64,000 nucleotides of DNA from Acetivibrio alkalicellulosi. GTDB lineage: Bacteria; Bacillota; Clostridia; Acetivibrionales; Acetivibrionaceae. Positions within the stretch are counted from its first letter, which is position 1; each line of letters starts with the position of its first letter. Below are positions 7,962 through 15,628 of the stretch, piece after piece. A program made the translations under genes and the position numbers. Below the pieces are notes generated by a model, which was given only the letters and a program-made list of their open reading frames with translations, searched no databases and was not told where the DNA came from. The DNA lies in the NCBI GenBank assembly GCA_008125075.1, contig VLTH01000002.1, forward strand, positions 1,533,451-1,597,450, given 5' to 3'.

Positions 7962-9572
7962 ATTCCAATGCCATTCTTCTATATTATCAGTTAGAGGCCA
8001 TCCATGTCCATGAGGTTGTATTTTTTGTTTTCCTGTGTTGAGGTTTTCACGCACAAGATATAAGTGGTTTATGTTTACAAGCCACGCCCAAGGTGCATCA
8101 CCTTTAGCACTAAAGCCTGTTTCTCCATCCCATTGTGCTTTTTTCCAGTATTCATTGGCTTCATCTTCACTAGTAGCCAAAAGCGCTTTATTTAAGTAAT
8201 CATCTACAACCGAATTGTAATAATACCCTGTATTGTACCAGCCAACTCCCCTGTATTTGCTGTTGTATAGGTTATACATTTCAAGGGGATCATGACTTCC
8301 CCAGCCAAAAAGAATTGCATTCGAGTGCATTAGCATTTTTATATCATCCCAACTTTTTCCCTCCACATCAATTTTAATTCCTAAGGGCTTAACCTGATCT
8401 GCTACTGCAATTGCAAGAGATTGACGTGTCTGATCACTTGATGGATATATGAGTCTAAATTGTGCTCTCATACCTTCCTTTTTTAAAATACCGTCACTAT
8501 CAGTTTCTTCCCATCCATAATCCTTTAGAAGCTTTCTTGCACTATCCATGTCTGAGTCATTTATTACTGTTTCAGCATTCCACCAAGGAAGATTATCACA
8601 AACTGTGTAGGCAGGAGAGCCATATCCATTTAATATTCCATTTACAAGTCCATTACGGTCAATTGCAATGTTTATAGCTTTTCTTATTGCTGCATCAGAT
8701 GTAACATCATTACCCACAGGATATCCATCTTCTGTTTTTTCTCCAGCCTTCACAAATGGGAACATAATGCCCCGGTTATCCACACTTTGAATGGTTTCAA
8801 GACGCATACCTAGAATCTCCTGATTAGCATAAGCAGGAACAATGCTTGCAACATCGACTCTTCCAGCCTTAGCAGCAGCAAATGCAGCTTCTTCACTTAA
8901 ATAAAGGAATGTGATTTTCTTAAAAAATGGTTCTTTTCCGTAATACTTGGGGTTTGCTTCAACTATTAACTGTTGTCCCTTATCCCACTGAACAAACTTA
9001 AATGGACCTGAACCAATGGGATTTTGTGAGTAATTATTGTCATATGCATGCCGAGGTACAATACCTGTGTTAACAAGAATATTGATAAATGTTGATTGGG
9101 GTTTTTTAAGATTAAACTTTACTGTGTAATCATCAATTGCTTCAACACTTTCAAGTACACTTAAATCAACAACCGAACCACTTTTTGATGCAGTTTCATA
9201 AGTAAAAACAACATCTGCTGCTGTTAAAGGATTTCCGTCAGAGAATTTTACATCTTTGCGAAGTTCAACTGTCCAAACTATACCATCATTGCTAATAGAG
9301 TATTGGGTAGCAAGATCGTTAACAATTTCCATATTACTGTTTCGTTTTAAAATAGTACTTTGAAAAAGTGGAGAACCATATCTTCCCCAGCCACTAGTAG
9401 GATCAAATCCTTGATCTGGCTCACTGCCAACTGCCAATATTAATTCATCACCTTTGTCTCTTGTATCATTAAACCTAGTATCCCCCTGTGAACATCCAAA
9501 AAAAAGCAAAGTTATAAATGCAAAAGATAAAATTATACTTAATATCTTCATTTTTTTAAACATGTTAAACAT
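7959..9572 (-). CDS. Substrate-binding lipoprotein of nickel/peptide ABC importer
   Basis: 537 aa, family SBP_bac_5 (PF00496). A lipoprotein signal peptide ends in LLFFGC, so the protein is probably lipid-anchored at the outer face of the membrane. The core motifs WTVELRKDVKFSDGNPLTAA and NPIGSGPFKFVQW are diagnostic of the family. The early motif WGRYGSPLFQS is most like nickel or metallophore-binding members; the assignment of substrate is inference. AGGAGG lies 2 nt before the first ATG and 11 nt before a second ATG at 9563, so the start is uncertain by three codons. It is the first gene of a five-gene operon behind a structured leader. Confidence 0.88.
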   Translation of the reverse strand: MFNMFKKMKILSIILSFAFITLLFFGCSQGDTRFNDTRDKGDELILAVGSEPDQGFDPTSGWGRYGSPLFQSTILKRNSNMEIVNDLATQYSISNDGIVWTVELRKDVKFSDGNPLTAADVVFTYETASKSGSVVDLSVLESVEAIDDYTVKFNLKKPQSTFINILVNTGIVPRHAYDNNYSQNPIGSGPFKFVQWDKGQQLIVEANPKYYGKEPFFKKITFLYLSEEAAFAAAKAGRVDVASIVPAYANQEILGMRLETIQSVDNRGIMFPFVKAGEKTEDGYPVGNDVTSDAAIRKAINIAIDRNGLVNGILNGYGSPAYTVCDNLPWWNAETVINDSDMDSARKLLKDYGWEETDSDGILKKEGMRAQFRLIYPSSDQTRQSLAIAVADQVKPLGIKIDVEGKSWDDIKMLMHSNAILFGWGSHDPLEMYNLYNSKYRGVGWYNTGYYYNSVVDDYLNKALLATSEDEANEYWKKAQWDGETGFSAKGDAPWAWLVNINHLYLVRENLNTGKQKIQPHGHGWPLTDNIEEWHWN

Positions 9573-9645
9573 TTCCTCCTGTTGAGATTATTATAATATA
9601 TTAAGAATAAAAATTAGATCGATGATTTTTTCCCCCTCTTCTAGA

Positions 9646-9683
9646 CAAAATAAAAACCACAAAAAGAGCTATTTCTTATAGCT
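9646..9683 (-). terminator. Intrinsic terminator in the ABC operon leader
   Basis: On the minus strand AGCTAT-AAGAA-ATAGCT is followed by CTTTTTGTGGTTTTTATTTT. It lies between the operon promoter and the first gene, about 75 nt before the start codon, which is the position of an attenuator. The stem is short. Confidence 0.6.
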
Positions 9684-9716
9684 TCCCTTCATGGTTATAT
9701 TTACAGGTATTAATTA

Positions 9717-9843
9717 AGGCTCGGCTAAAGAATTACTTTCTCTTTTTCGCGTAACACGTGTGGTAACGAAAGTGTTGGAAGTGAACACTTAGAGAAAGTT
9801 ATTTTTTAACGATGCCTAATCATATTTAAAGTCTTCCTGACTT
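9717..9843 (-). ncRNA. Structured leader RNA, candidate riboswitch of unknown class
   Basis: The transcript would begin near 9850. Reading the minus strand, it first forms AAGTC-AGGAA-GACTT (9829-9843). A long closing stem follows, in which AGGC pairs with GCCT, TCG with CGA, and ACTTTCTCT (9791-9799) with AGAGAAAGT (9735-9743). The closing stem encloses a 7-bp hairpin AAGTGTT/AACACTT (9770-9790) and a segment with ACACGTGT. A terminator follows at 9646-9683. I did not find the signature boxes of cobalamin, NiCo, SAM, TPP, lysine, glycine or purine riboswitches. Promoter, folded domain, terminator and transporter operon in this order is the architecture of a transcriptional riboswitch. Confidence 0.5.
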
Positions 9844-9856
9844 CATTTTCTATGTG

Positions 9857-9886
9857 ATTATATCATTATACCAGTGAACATGTCAA
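9857..9886 (-). promoter_or_regulatory. Sigma-A promoter of the ABC importer operon
   Basis: A perfect TTGACA (9881-9886) and perfect TATAAT (9857-9862) are separated by 18 bp on the minus strand. A second TATAAT (9865-9870) lies closer to the -35 at 10 bp, too near to use. Predicted transcription start is close to 9850, giving a leader of about 280 nt. Confidence 0.75.
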
Positions 9887-9971
9887 CGGACTAAAAAAGT
9901 TATAAATTACCATGCTTTATACGATATTTCCTTAGAAAGTTGAAAATATTTAAGTTTTTATAGAAATTTGT

Positions 9972-9977
9972 TATAAT
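9972..9977 (+). promoter_or_regulatory. Likely -10 box of the DUF3842 gene
   Basis: TATAAT lies 37 bp before the start codon on the plus strand. The -35 position 17 bp upstream (TTTAAG) is weak. The promoter diverges from that of the ABC operon. Confidence 0.4.
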
Positions 9978-10013
9978 GAAATAATCATAATTAAAGTGAG
10001 GTATTATTATACT

Positions 10014-10430
10014 ATGCGTATTGGAGTTATTGACGGACAAGGCGGGGGTATGGGAAGGGTCATAGTGGAGAAACTAAGGGAGGAATTTACTGAAAATGTG
10101 GATATAATTGCTCTTGGAACAAATGCATTGGCCTCCTCATTGATGCTTAAGGCTGGAGCTAATGAAGCAGCTTCTGGAGAAAATGCTATTATCTTTTGCT
10201 CATCAAAAGTTGATATTATTATAGGACCCATTGGCATTATATCAGCAAATTCCATGTTGGGAGAACTTACACCTAAAATGGCTGAAGCAATTTCTCAAAG
10301 CCCTGCTGTTAAAATACTGATACCAATGAACAAATGTAATATAAGGATTGCTGGGGTGAGAAACGAACCATTGCCTTATCAAATTGAAAGTGCAATTGAA
10401 ATTTTGAAAAATATTATAAGGGGTGAGTAA
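10014..10430 (+). CDS. DUF3842 family protein
   Basis: 138 aa beginning MRIGVIDGQGGGMGRVIVEK. The glycine-rich N-terminus looks like a nucleotide-binding loop. I recognise it as the DUF3842 family of Clostridia, which has no known function. A GTG at 9996 would be an in-frame earlier start, but it lies inside the ribosome-binding site (GTGAGGT). The ATG at 10014, spaced 11 nt from that site, is therefore chosen. The gene is one of the few on the plus strand here and converges with rluB. The later segment NAIIFCSSKVDIIIGPIGII is hydrophobic but probably a buried Rossmann-like core, not a membrane helix. Confidence 0.8.
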   Translation: MRIGVIDGQGGGMGRVIVEKLREEFTENVDIIALGTNALASSLMLKAGANEAASGENAIIFCSSKVDIIIGPIGIISANSMLGELTPKMAEAISQSPAVKILIPMNKCNIRIAGVRNEPLPYQIESAIEILKNIIRGE

Positions 10431-10506
10431 AATGTTCATTTCAGCTCTCCTGTTTTTTGTTAAAGAAAAAGAGCTAGCTACACCTTTTCTTGTAACCAAC
10501 TCCTTA

Positions 10507-11199
10507 TCACAACTTTAATGTCTTCTCTTCCCGCCACTGTCCTTCTTTTAAATCACCTAAATGGATATTGCCAAAGGAAATCCTCATTAGCTGTAAAACC
10601 GGGTGACCTATAGCCTGACACATTTTCCTTACCTGTCTGTTTTTACCTTCATGAATTGTAATTTCAACTATAGACGATCTTTTACTACCCTCTACAATTT
10701 TAAACTTAGCAGGCGCAGTAATATAATCCTCTATCTTTAGTCCCTTTTCGAATTTCTCTATTTCTTCTTTAGTAGGTAATCCTTCTATTGTTGCTAAATA
10801 TACTTTTTTAATTTCATGTTTTGGATGTGTTAGCCTGTATGTAAGACTACCATCATTTGTTAAAATCAAAAGACCAGATGTATCATAATCCAGCCTTCCT
10901 ACAGGAAAAATTCTTTCTTTCACTTTAACTAAATCAATAACTGTCGGTCTATTAAATTGATCTTTAACAGTGGAAACATAGTCCACTGGTTTATTCAAAA
11001 CAATATAAACCTTTTTTTCTTCTTTTTTTACCTCTTTGCCATCTAGATATATAATATCATTATTTTGTACTTTTGTTCCTAGTTCAGTAGTTATGTTTCC
11101 GTTAACACTAACTCTTCCCTGCCTTATAAGTTCCTCTGCTTTTCTTCTTGATGCTACTCCACTATCTGCTAAGTACTTTTGAAGTCTTACTGTATCCAT
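10507..11199 (-). CDS. rluB: Pseudouridine synthase RluB-like
   Basis: 230 aa. An N-terminal S4 RNA-binding domain (VRLQKYLADSGVASRRKAEE) is followed by the RsuA/RluB/RluE catalytic domain. The catalytic aspartate lies in GRLDYDTSGLLILTNDG, near residue 105. The C-terminal motif EGKNRQVRKMCQAIGHPV is also typical. Such enzymes isomerise uridine in 23S rRNA. The upstream in-frame stretch to 11259 lacks a ribosome-binding site; the ATG at 11199 follows GAAGGG. In related Clostridia rluB follows the gerW and DUF2953 genes, as here. The RluB versus RsuA/RluF assignment rests on context. Confidence 0.85.
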   Translation of the reverse strand: MDTVRLQKYLADSGVASRRKAEELIRQGRVSVNGNITTELGTKVQNNDIIYLDGKEVKKEEKKVYIVLNKPVDYVSTVKDQFNRPTVIDLVKVKERIFPVGRLDYDTSGLLILTNDGSLTYRLTHPKHEIKKVYLATIEGLPTKEEIEKFEKGLKIEDYITAPAKFKIVEGSKRSSIVEITIHEGKNRQVRKMCQAIGHPVLQLMRISFGNIHLGDLKEGQWREEKTLKL

Positions 11200-11324
11200 A
11201 AAACAAATCAACCCTTCATAATCATCAAATGTTACCAGTAACAGTATAGCACAGTGCACTATAAATCATCAACACTGAGAGTTAGTATGAAAACAAAAAA
11301 ATATATACTTTCAAAAACTAAATT

Positions 11325-11786
11325 CTATTCTTCTTCTTCACATTGCTTTATCTCTCTTCTTACCTTTATCTTTTTTTTTATTGTTTCATTTGCCTTTTCA
11401 ATTAAGTCAGGTATCATATCCAATACTTTTTCTAAAGATGTGTTCATTGTTACTGGTAAAAGTTTGATCTGTCCCTGCCCTACTACCATAAAAGCAACTG
11501 GATTAATACTTACTCCTGCACCACTACCTCCTGCAAAAGGGTATTTACCATTGCCACTTGCCTTTTCTTCATCTTCTTTTTCACCATCTTCTTTAACTTG
11601 AACTTCACAACAGGAATTATACTCTCCTCCTCCTGCTGCAAAACCAAATGATACTTTTGATATAGGTATTATTACCGTTCCATCAGGTGCCTGTACAGCA
11701 TCACCAACAATAGTATTTACATCTACCATGTCTTTAATGCTTTCCATTGCCGTTGTCATCAAACCTTCAATAGGATGTTGCGCCAT
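11325..11786 (-). CDS. ytfJ: GerW/YtfJ family sporulation protein
   Basis: 153 aa with the family pattern HPIEGLMTTAMESIKDMVDV, then VIIPISKVSFGFAAGGGEY, a variable acidic linker, and GSGAGVSINPVAFMVVG. Members (B. subtilis YtfJ/GerW) are made in the forespore and are needed for normal spore germination. The ATG at 11786 has AGAGGTGG at normal distance. A GTG four codons earlier abuts that site and is unlikely. It follows the DUF2953 gene by 46 bp, the usual pairing in spore-forming Clostridia. Confidence 0.88.
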   Translation of the reverse strand: MAQHPIEGLMTTAMESIKDMVDVNTIVGDAVQAPDGTVIIPISKVSFGFAAGGGEYNSCCEVQVKEDGEKEDEEKASGNGKYPFAGGSGAGVSINPVAFMVVGQGQIKLLPVTMNTSLEKVLDMIPDLIEKANETIKKKIKVRREIKQCEEEE

Positions 11787-11832
11787 ATTATTCACCACCT
11801 CTGATTATTTTTATCATATGTTTAAAACACAT

Positions 11833-12549
11833 TTAAGTCTTACCACTTGGTCTATTTCGCCTAAATAATACTGGCATGGTTAATTTCGTGAGACCTGATA
11901 AAAACCTATTTTTAATAAAGTGTTTTAATATCATAAACCCTATAACAATAATATGGACAATTCTCAGGCTTAATATACAGTATAAATCTATATTAATATT
12001 TTTTCCCACATAGTCGGGTTTTATATTTATGTTTTTTTCATTAATATTTATAAATCTGTATAGTGTAGAAATAATAATTCCCGAAAATGTCCATGCTAAG
12101 CCTATTAATATAGATGTATGAGATGCATCACCTGTTCCTATAACTAAATTGAAATCTAGACTTTTTATTTTAAGTTTGCATTTTAAATAGTTACGTATTT
12201 CTTTTAAAAGTTTTTTATGTTTAGAATATAAATTTTTTATACTTTTTATTCTCTCCATAATTGTGGAATAGTTAAAATACTCTTTGCTATTTCTAGTGTC
12301 TTTTTCTTTATGACCCTTCTCTTTTTTTAGTCTTAATAAAACACCTTGCTTTTTTGGATCAACCTTTGGTATTTCATATTTATATTTGATTAAACCTTTG
12401 TATAGAAAAATCGACAATACAAAAATATCATCTTTATTTTTCTTTTTATATTCAATTATAATATTTATTTTAGTTATCAATATCACTGATATAAAAATAA
12501 TCAGTACTGCTATAAAAAACCTTAAGATAATTACACCACCTTTGGCCAT
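11833..12549 (-). CDS. DUF2953 domain protein
   Basis: 238 aa. An N-terminal membrane helix (LRFFIAVLIIFISVILI) is followed by a lysine-rich middle and the segment LKSLDFNLVIGTGDAS-like (IKSLDFNLVIGTGDASHTS), which marks DUF2953. A second hydrophobic stretch (RIVHIIVIGFMILKHF) lies near the C-terminus. Function is unknown. It is linked with gerW in sporulating Firmicutes. The ATG at 12549 follows CAAGGAT at 6 nt; earlier codons overlap repeat R1a and have no ribosome-binding site. The intergenic region before it holds R1a and the xylanase terminator. Confidence 0.75.
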   Translation of the reverse strand: MAKGGVIILRFFIAVLIIFISVILITKINIIIEYKKKNKDDIFVLSIFLYKGLIKYKYEIPKVDPKKQGVLLRLKKEKGHKEKDTRNSKEYFNYSTIMERIKSIKNLYSKHKKLLKEIRNYLKCKLKIKSLDFNLVIGTGDASHTSILIGLAWTFSGIIISTLYRFININEKNINIKPDYVGKNINIDLYCILSLRIVHIIVIGFMILKHFIKNRFLSGLTKLTMPVLFRRNRPSGKT

Positions 12550-12577
12550 TTTATATCCTTGGATTGCCGAAGATATA

Positions 12578-12653
12578 ACTTCCACTACTGTTTCACTTCA
12601 GGCCTTATTTGATGCCAAATAGGCCTCCGTGAAAAGTGGAAGTAATATTTCGT
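12578..12653 (-). repeat. R1 palindromic repeat, copy a
   Basis: The palindrome has outer arms ACTTCCAC/GTGGAAGT and inner arms AGGCCTTATTTG/CAAATAGGCCT around ATGC. It continues with AGTAATATTTCGTC outside the palindrome. It shares most positions with 41804-41870 and, less closely, with 53207-53273 and 55814-55875. Confidence 0.75.
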
Positions 12654-12774
12654 CTAATCCTTATCAATGTGGTATCTGTTCCCTCTATAAAGTGATTTTT
12701 GCCATAAAAACTAAAAAATACACTCTAGTATAATAAATTTGCAACATAGTTATTAATTCCCATCATCCGCACCA

Positions 12775-12805
12775 AAAAAACTACTAGTATAACCAGTAGT
12801 TTTTT
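12775..12805. terminator. Terminator after the xylanase gene
   Basis: Perfect 11-bp arms AAAAAACTACT and AGTAGTTTTTT around a 9-nt loop, 14 bp past the xylanase stop. It works in principle in both directions and isolates the xylanase gene from the DUF2953 gene. Confidence 0.8.
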
Positions 12806-12819
12806 GAAATTTTATGTTC

Positions 12820-13755
12820 CTACGTTCCACTAGGAGTTTGTGTTGGTGTAACCATGTTTTCATTCGGATTTTTGTTAATAATCCCCAATATATATCTTCT
12901 TAGAAGAATAACATCGATAGAATCAATGTTCCCATCTCCATTTAAATCAGCAGCTATCCTATTCGGTAAAGAAGTTCTAACTTGAAGTATATATCTTCTT
13001 AACAATATATAGTCCTTTGAATCTATTACACCATCCCCGTTTATATCACCATATCTTATATCTATTGGCACTGGTGTTGGTAATGCACCACCAATTGTCA
13101 GTACATTGGTATGTACATCAGCCCTCCCTTTGCTTTGCCATCCTTCAATTGCAAGAGCTACCTCTGTCATTTTGCCCATAGGCATATTCATACGCTCCCA
13201 AGCTGCAAAGTGTTGGCTAACTGATATTGTTCCGCTTGTTCTCTTCTCTGTCCTTACGCTCCAATACTGTTCAAAAGTCTCAATGCCTCTTTTAGTCTGC
13301 TTTCGGGCTCGAGTATTAAATATTTCATATGTACCTCCATCAACAGTAATTTGCCCCAATAATGCTCCTCCTGGGGGTCTCCAATCATCCCAGCTTTCTA
13401 CAATATAGTATTCTATAAGTGGATCAACTGTCCAACCATAGACACATAAGAAAGAAAATCCATTTGAATTGTAGTCTACATCATATCTTATTGATATGTT
13501 TCCCATTTGCTGGTGTGTTTGAGTCTCATCGAATACTCTTCCCTTACGGAATAATATACTATTTATATTATCCCATTGACAATCAAATGTACCGCCATCT
13601 TTTAGAGTCATAGTGCCGCCGCTTCCCCAATCTCCCCAGAGCTCATAATCGTATCCATCGTGAATACCAAAAGAATTTCCAGTAATTATCTGCGCATGTA
13701 GCTCTATTGCAAACAAGTTCGTAAAGCACATTAGACATACTATAAATGCTGACAT
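12820..13755 (-). CDS. Cellulosomal GH11 endo-xylanase with type I dockerin
   Basis: 311 aa from the ATG. Signal peptide is residues 1-21 (ending IELHA). A GH11 domain spans about 25-222. The nucleophile is E115 in DPLIEYYIVESW and the acid/base is E204 in VALAIEGWQ. A short linker with PTPVP leads to a two-repeat dockerin at about 235-292 (DINGDGVIDSKD and DLNGDGNIDSID), then a T/P tail. The enzyme would cut xylan and bind a scaffoldin cohesin outside the cell. The ATG leaves a signal peptide without its usual lysines. The frame is open upstream to a TAA at the AAGGGGG site, and an ATT at 13800, 7 nt after that site, would add a KKK-containing N-region (see findings). Confidence 0.93.
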   Translation of the reverse strand: MSAFIVCLMCFTNLFAIELHAQIITGNSFGIHDGYDYELWGDWGSGGTMTLKDGGTFDCQWDNINSILFRKGRVFDETQTHQQMGNISIRYDVDYNSNGFSFLCVYGWTVDPLIEYYIVESWDDWRPPGGALLGQITVDGGTYEIFNTRARKQTKRGIETFEQYWSVRTEKRTSGTISVSQHFAAWERMNMPMGKMTEVALAIEGWQSKGRADVHTNVLTIGGALPTPVPIDIRYGDINGDGVIDSKDYILLRRYILQVRTSLPNRIAADLNGDGNIDSIDVILLRRYILGIINKNPNENMVTPTQTPSGT

Positions 13756-13803
13756 TTTTTTTATTAAATCGGTACTAAGCAGTTTCTTTTTTGAATAAAT
13801 AAT

Positions 13804-14182
13804 TATACCCCCTTAATTTAACGTATATCTAAAACAATATATAAAATATTATTTGTGAACTCTCTACCTTAAAGCCATATTAAAATAGGAATACTTAAAC
13901 ATACAATTCATACTCAAAGAAACATATAATCCTACATATAAAATAAATATAATGAAAGTGGGTCTATACTTTTTAGGTGTTTGTATGTAAATTACATAGA
14001 CTTTTATATTAATATAAATATCATTAGAGCAAAATCCCATAAATAATTGAAATCTGACAAATTATATCTATATGTAAATATACTTTATCATGGGCGAATA
14101 AGAATTGTAAAGTATATATAATAGCAAAATAGCAATTAACTACATATATAAATTTTCATTCTTTGCTAAAGGCTAATTATTT
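13804..14182. other. AT-rich intergenic region between xylanase and scpB
   Basis: About 380 bp of very AT-rich sequence upstream of the xylanase. Apart from AAGGGGG next to the xylanase frame I see no clear promoter, ORF or repeat. Long regulated leaders are common before cellulosomal genes, but nothing here identifies a regulator site. Confidence 0.5.
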
Positions 14183-14207
14183 AAAAAAATACACTCTATT
14201 AAGTGTA
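14183..14207 (-). terminator. Terminator after scpB
   Basis: On the minus strand TACACT-TAATAG-AGTGTA is followed by TTTTTTT. It overlaps the region just past the scpB stop codon, closing the scpA-scpB unit. Confidence 0.75.
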
Positions 14208-14211
14208 CTTT

Positions 14212-14775
14212 TTACTCATTATCTTCATTTTCTGTTACTTCTTGTGTATCTCCTTGTAACTCATTAAACTCAAACACCGGCAAGTCTGAATCTGATTTAA
14301 AACCAAAGCTTCTAAAAAACTCTTCTGTTGTTTCATAGAGAACAGGTTTACCTGGTGCATCAAGTCGCCCAGATTCTCTTATGAGTTTTTTGTCAAGGAG
14401 CTTTGTAACACTACTGTCTGAGTTAACCCCTCTTATTTTCTCTATTCTTGCCTTTGTAATAGGTCTGTTATATGCAATAATTGCTAAAGTTTCTAGGGCT
14501 GCATGTGATAATCCACTTTTTTGTTTTGGCTCAAAAAGCATTTTTATATAATCATAAAGCTCTGGTTTTGAGCACATCTGATAGCCTTTATTTATTTCCC
14601 TTATGGTTATACCACGAGATGGATTATCATTGTAACCTACAATCATGTTATTTAAAATCAATTTGGTTGTCTTTTTGTCCAATCCAATTACTTCACATAT
14701 TTTTTCAATTGAAACTCTTTCTCCTGCAGCAAAAAGAAGCCCTTCAACTATTCTCTCGTACTTTTTTAATTCCAT
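14212..14775 (-). CDS. scpB: Segregation and condensation protein B
   Basis: 187 aa of the ScpB family: two winged-helix domains, with RIVEGLLFAAGERVS at the N-terminus and LETLAIIAYNRPITKARIEK in the second domain. ScpB is the kleisin partner that, with ScpA and SMC, condenses and separates the chromosome. An ATG three codons earlier lies only 1 nt from GGAGGG, so the ATG at 14775 (10 nt spacing) is preferred. Its acidic tail (TQEVTENEDNE) is normal. It is coupled to scpA upstream. Confidence 0.93.
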   Translation of the reverse strand: MELKKYERIVEGLLFAAGERVSIEKICEVIGLDKKTTKLILNNMIVGYNDNPSRGITIREINKGYQMCSKPELYDYIKMLFEPKQKSGLSHAALETLAIIAYNRPITKARIEKIRGVNSDSSVTKLLDKKLIRESGRLDAPGKPVLYETTEEFFRSFGFKSDSDLPVFEFNELQGDTQEVTENEDNE

Positions 14776-14795
14776 TTTAGCCATGCCCTCCAATA

Positions 14796-15605
14796 TTAAT
14801 TCTCTGCTGCAATTTTTTCCTCATCAACATCTTCTAAGTTACTATCCTCACATTTGTACACCATTATCTCAGAAAAATTTTTATTTTGGATTACATTTAT
14901 TTTTTTAAGTTTTGCAAGTTCTAGTACAGCTAAAAAGCCCGTTACAACTTCAAGCTTTGATTTTGTCTTCAAAGAGAAAATGTCTGAAAACCTAAAGAAA
15001 GTCTTGTTTAAAAGGGTTTTTATAACTTCTCTTATCTTACTTTTTAAAGAGACCTTTTCATGTTGTAATATCTGAGTCATTTTACCCGTATTCTTGTTGG
15101 TTTTCTTTTCATTTCGCTCTATTAAATCAACATAAATTCTTTTTATTTCATAATATGATAGCTCAATTGGCTCGTCCTCTTCTGTTTTAAAATCTATATC
15201 TTCTGGCTGTTTGTAAAATACTTTCCTATAATCTTCTTCCCTCTCTTTTAATATTTGGGAAAACTTTTTATACCTTTTATATTCAACAAGCTTTAATACA
15301 AGCTCTTCTCTTGGATCTACCTCTTCCTCTTTATTTTCTTTAGGGCTTGGAAGAAGTAATTTTGATTTTATGTGAAGCAATGTTGCTGCCATCAATATAA
15401 ACTCGCTGGCAATTTCCAAATCAAGTTCCTGCATTTTAAAAAGATAGTCCATATATTGATCTGTTATCTCATTCATAGGGATATCATAAATATCAATTTT
15501 ATTTTTTTCTATTAAATGAAATAGCAAATCAAAAGGTCCCTCAAAATTTTGTATTTTAATTGTACATGCTTTTGATAAAACACTCTCCACAAAATACACC
15601 GCCAA
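14796..15605 (-). CDS. scpA: Segregation and condensation protein A
   Basis: 269 aa. The kleisin N-terminal motif is IKIQNFEGPFDLLFHLIEK, followed by IDIYDIPMNEITDQYMDYL and the C-terminal winged helix (VVTGFLAVLELAKLKKINV). ScpA bridges SMC heads in the condensin complex. Start uncertain: TTG (15605) and two in-frame GTG codons all lack good spacing. GGAGAG lies inside the frame and has only an out-of-frame ATG behind it. The true N-terminus is therefore probably close to the ACTIKIQ segment. It lies 23 bp after trpS. Confidence 0.92.
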   Translation of the reverse strand: MAVYFVESVLSKACTIKIQNFEGPFDLLFHLIEKNKIDIYDIPMNEITDQYMDYLFKMQELDLEIASEFILMAATLLHIKSKLLLPSPKENKEEEVDPREELVLKLVEYKRYKKFSQILKEREEDYRKVFYKQPEDIDFKTEEDEPIELSYYEIKRIYVDLIERNEKKTNKNTGKMTQILQHEKVSLKSKIREVIKTLLNKTFFRFSDIFSLKTKSKLEVVTGFLAVLELAKLKKINVIQNKNFSEIMVYKCEDSNLEDVDEEKIAAEN

Positions 15606-15628
15606 TTTCTATACTTTTAATTATATAT

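Noticed and set aside
9717-9843. NiCo (czcD) or cobalamin riboswitch identity for the ABC leader
   Set aside because: The GGGCAGUC-type or AGCCAGGAGACC-type boxes are absent; only the general architecture fits a riboswitch.
12578-12653. R1 as part of the DUF2953 coding region
   Set aside because: The extended frame reads into the repeat but has no start with a ribosome-binding site; ATG 12549 does.
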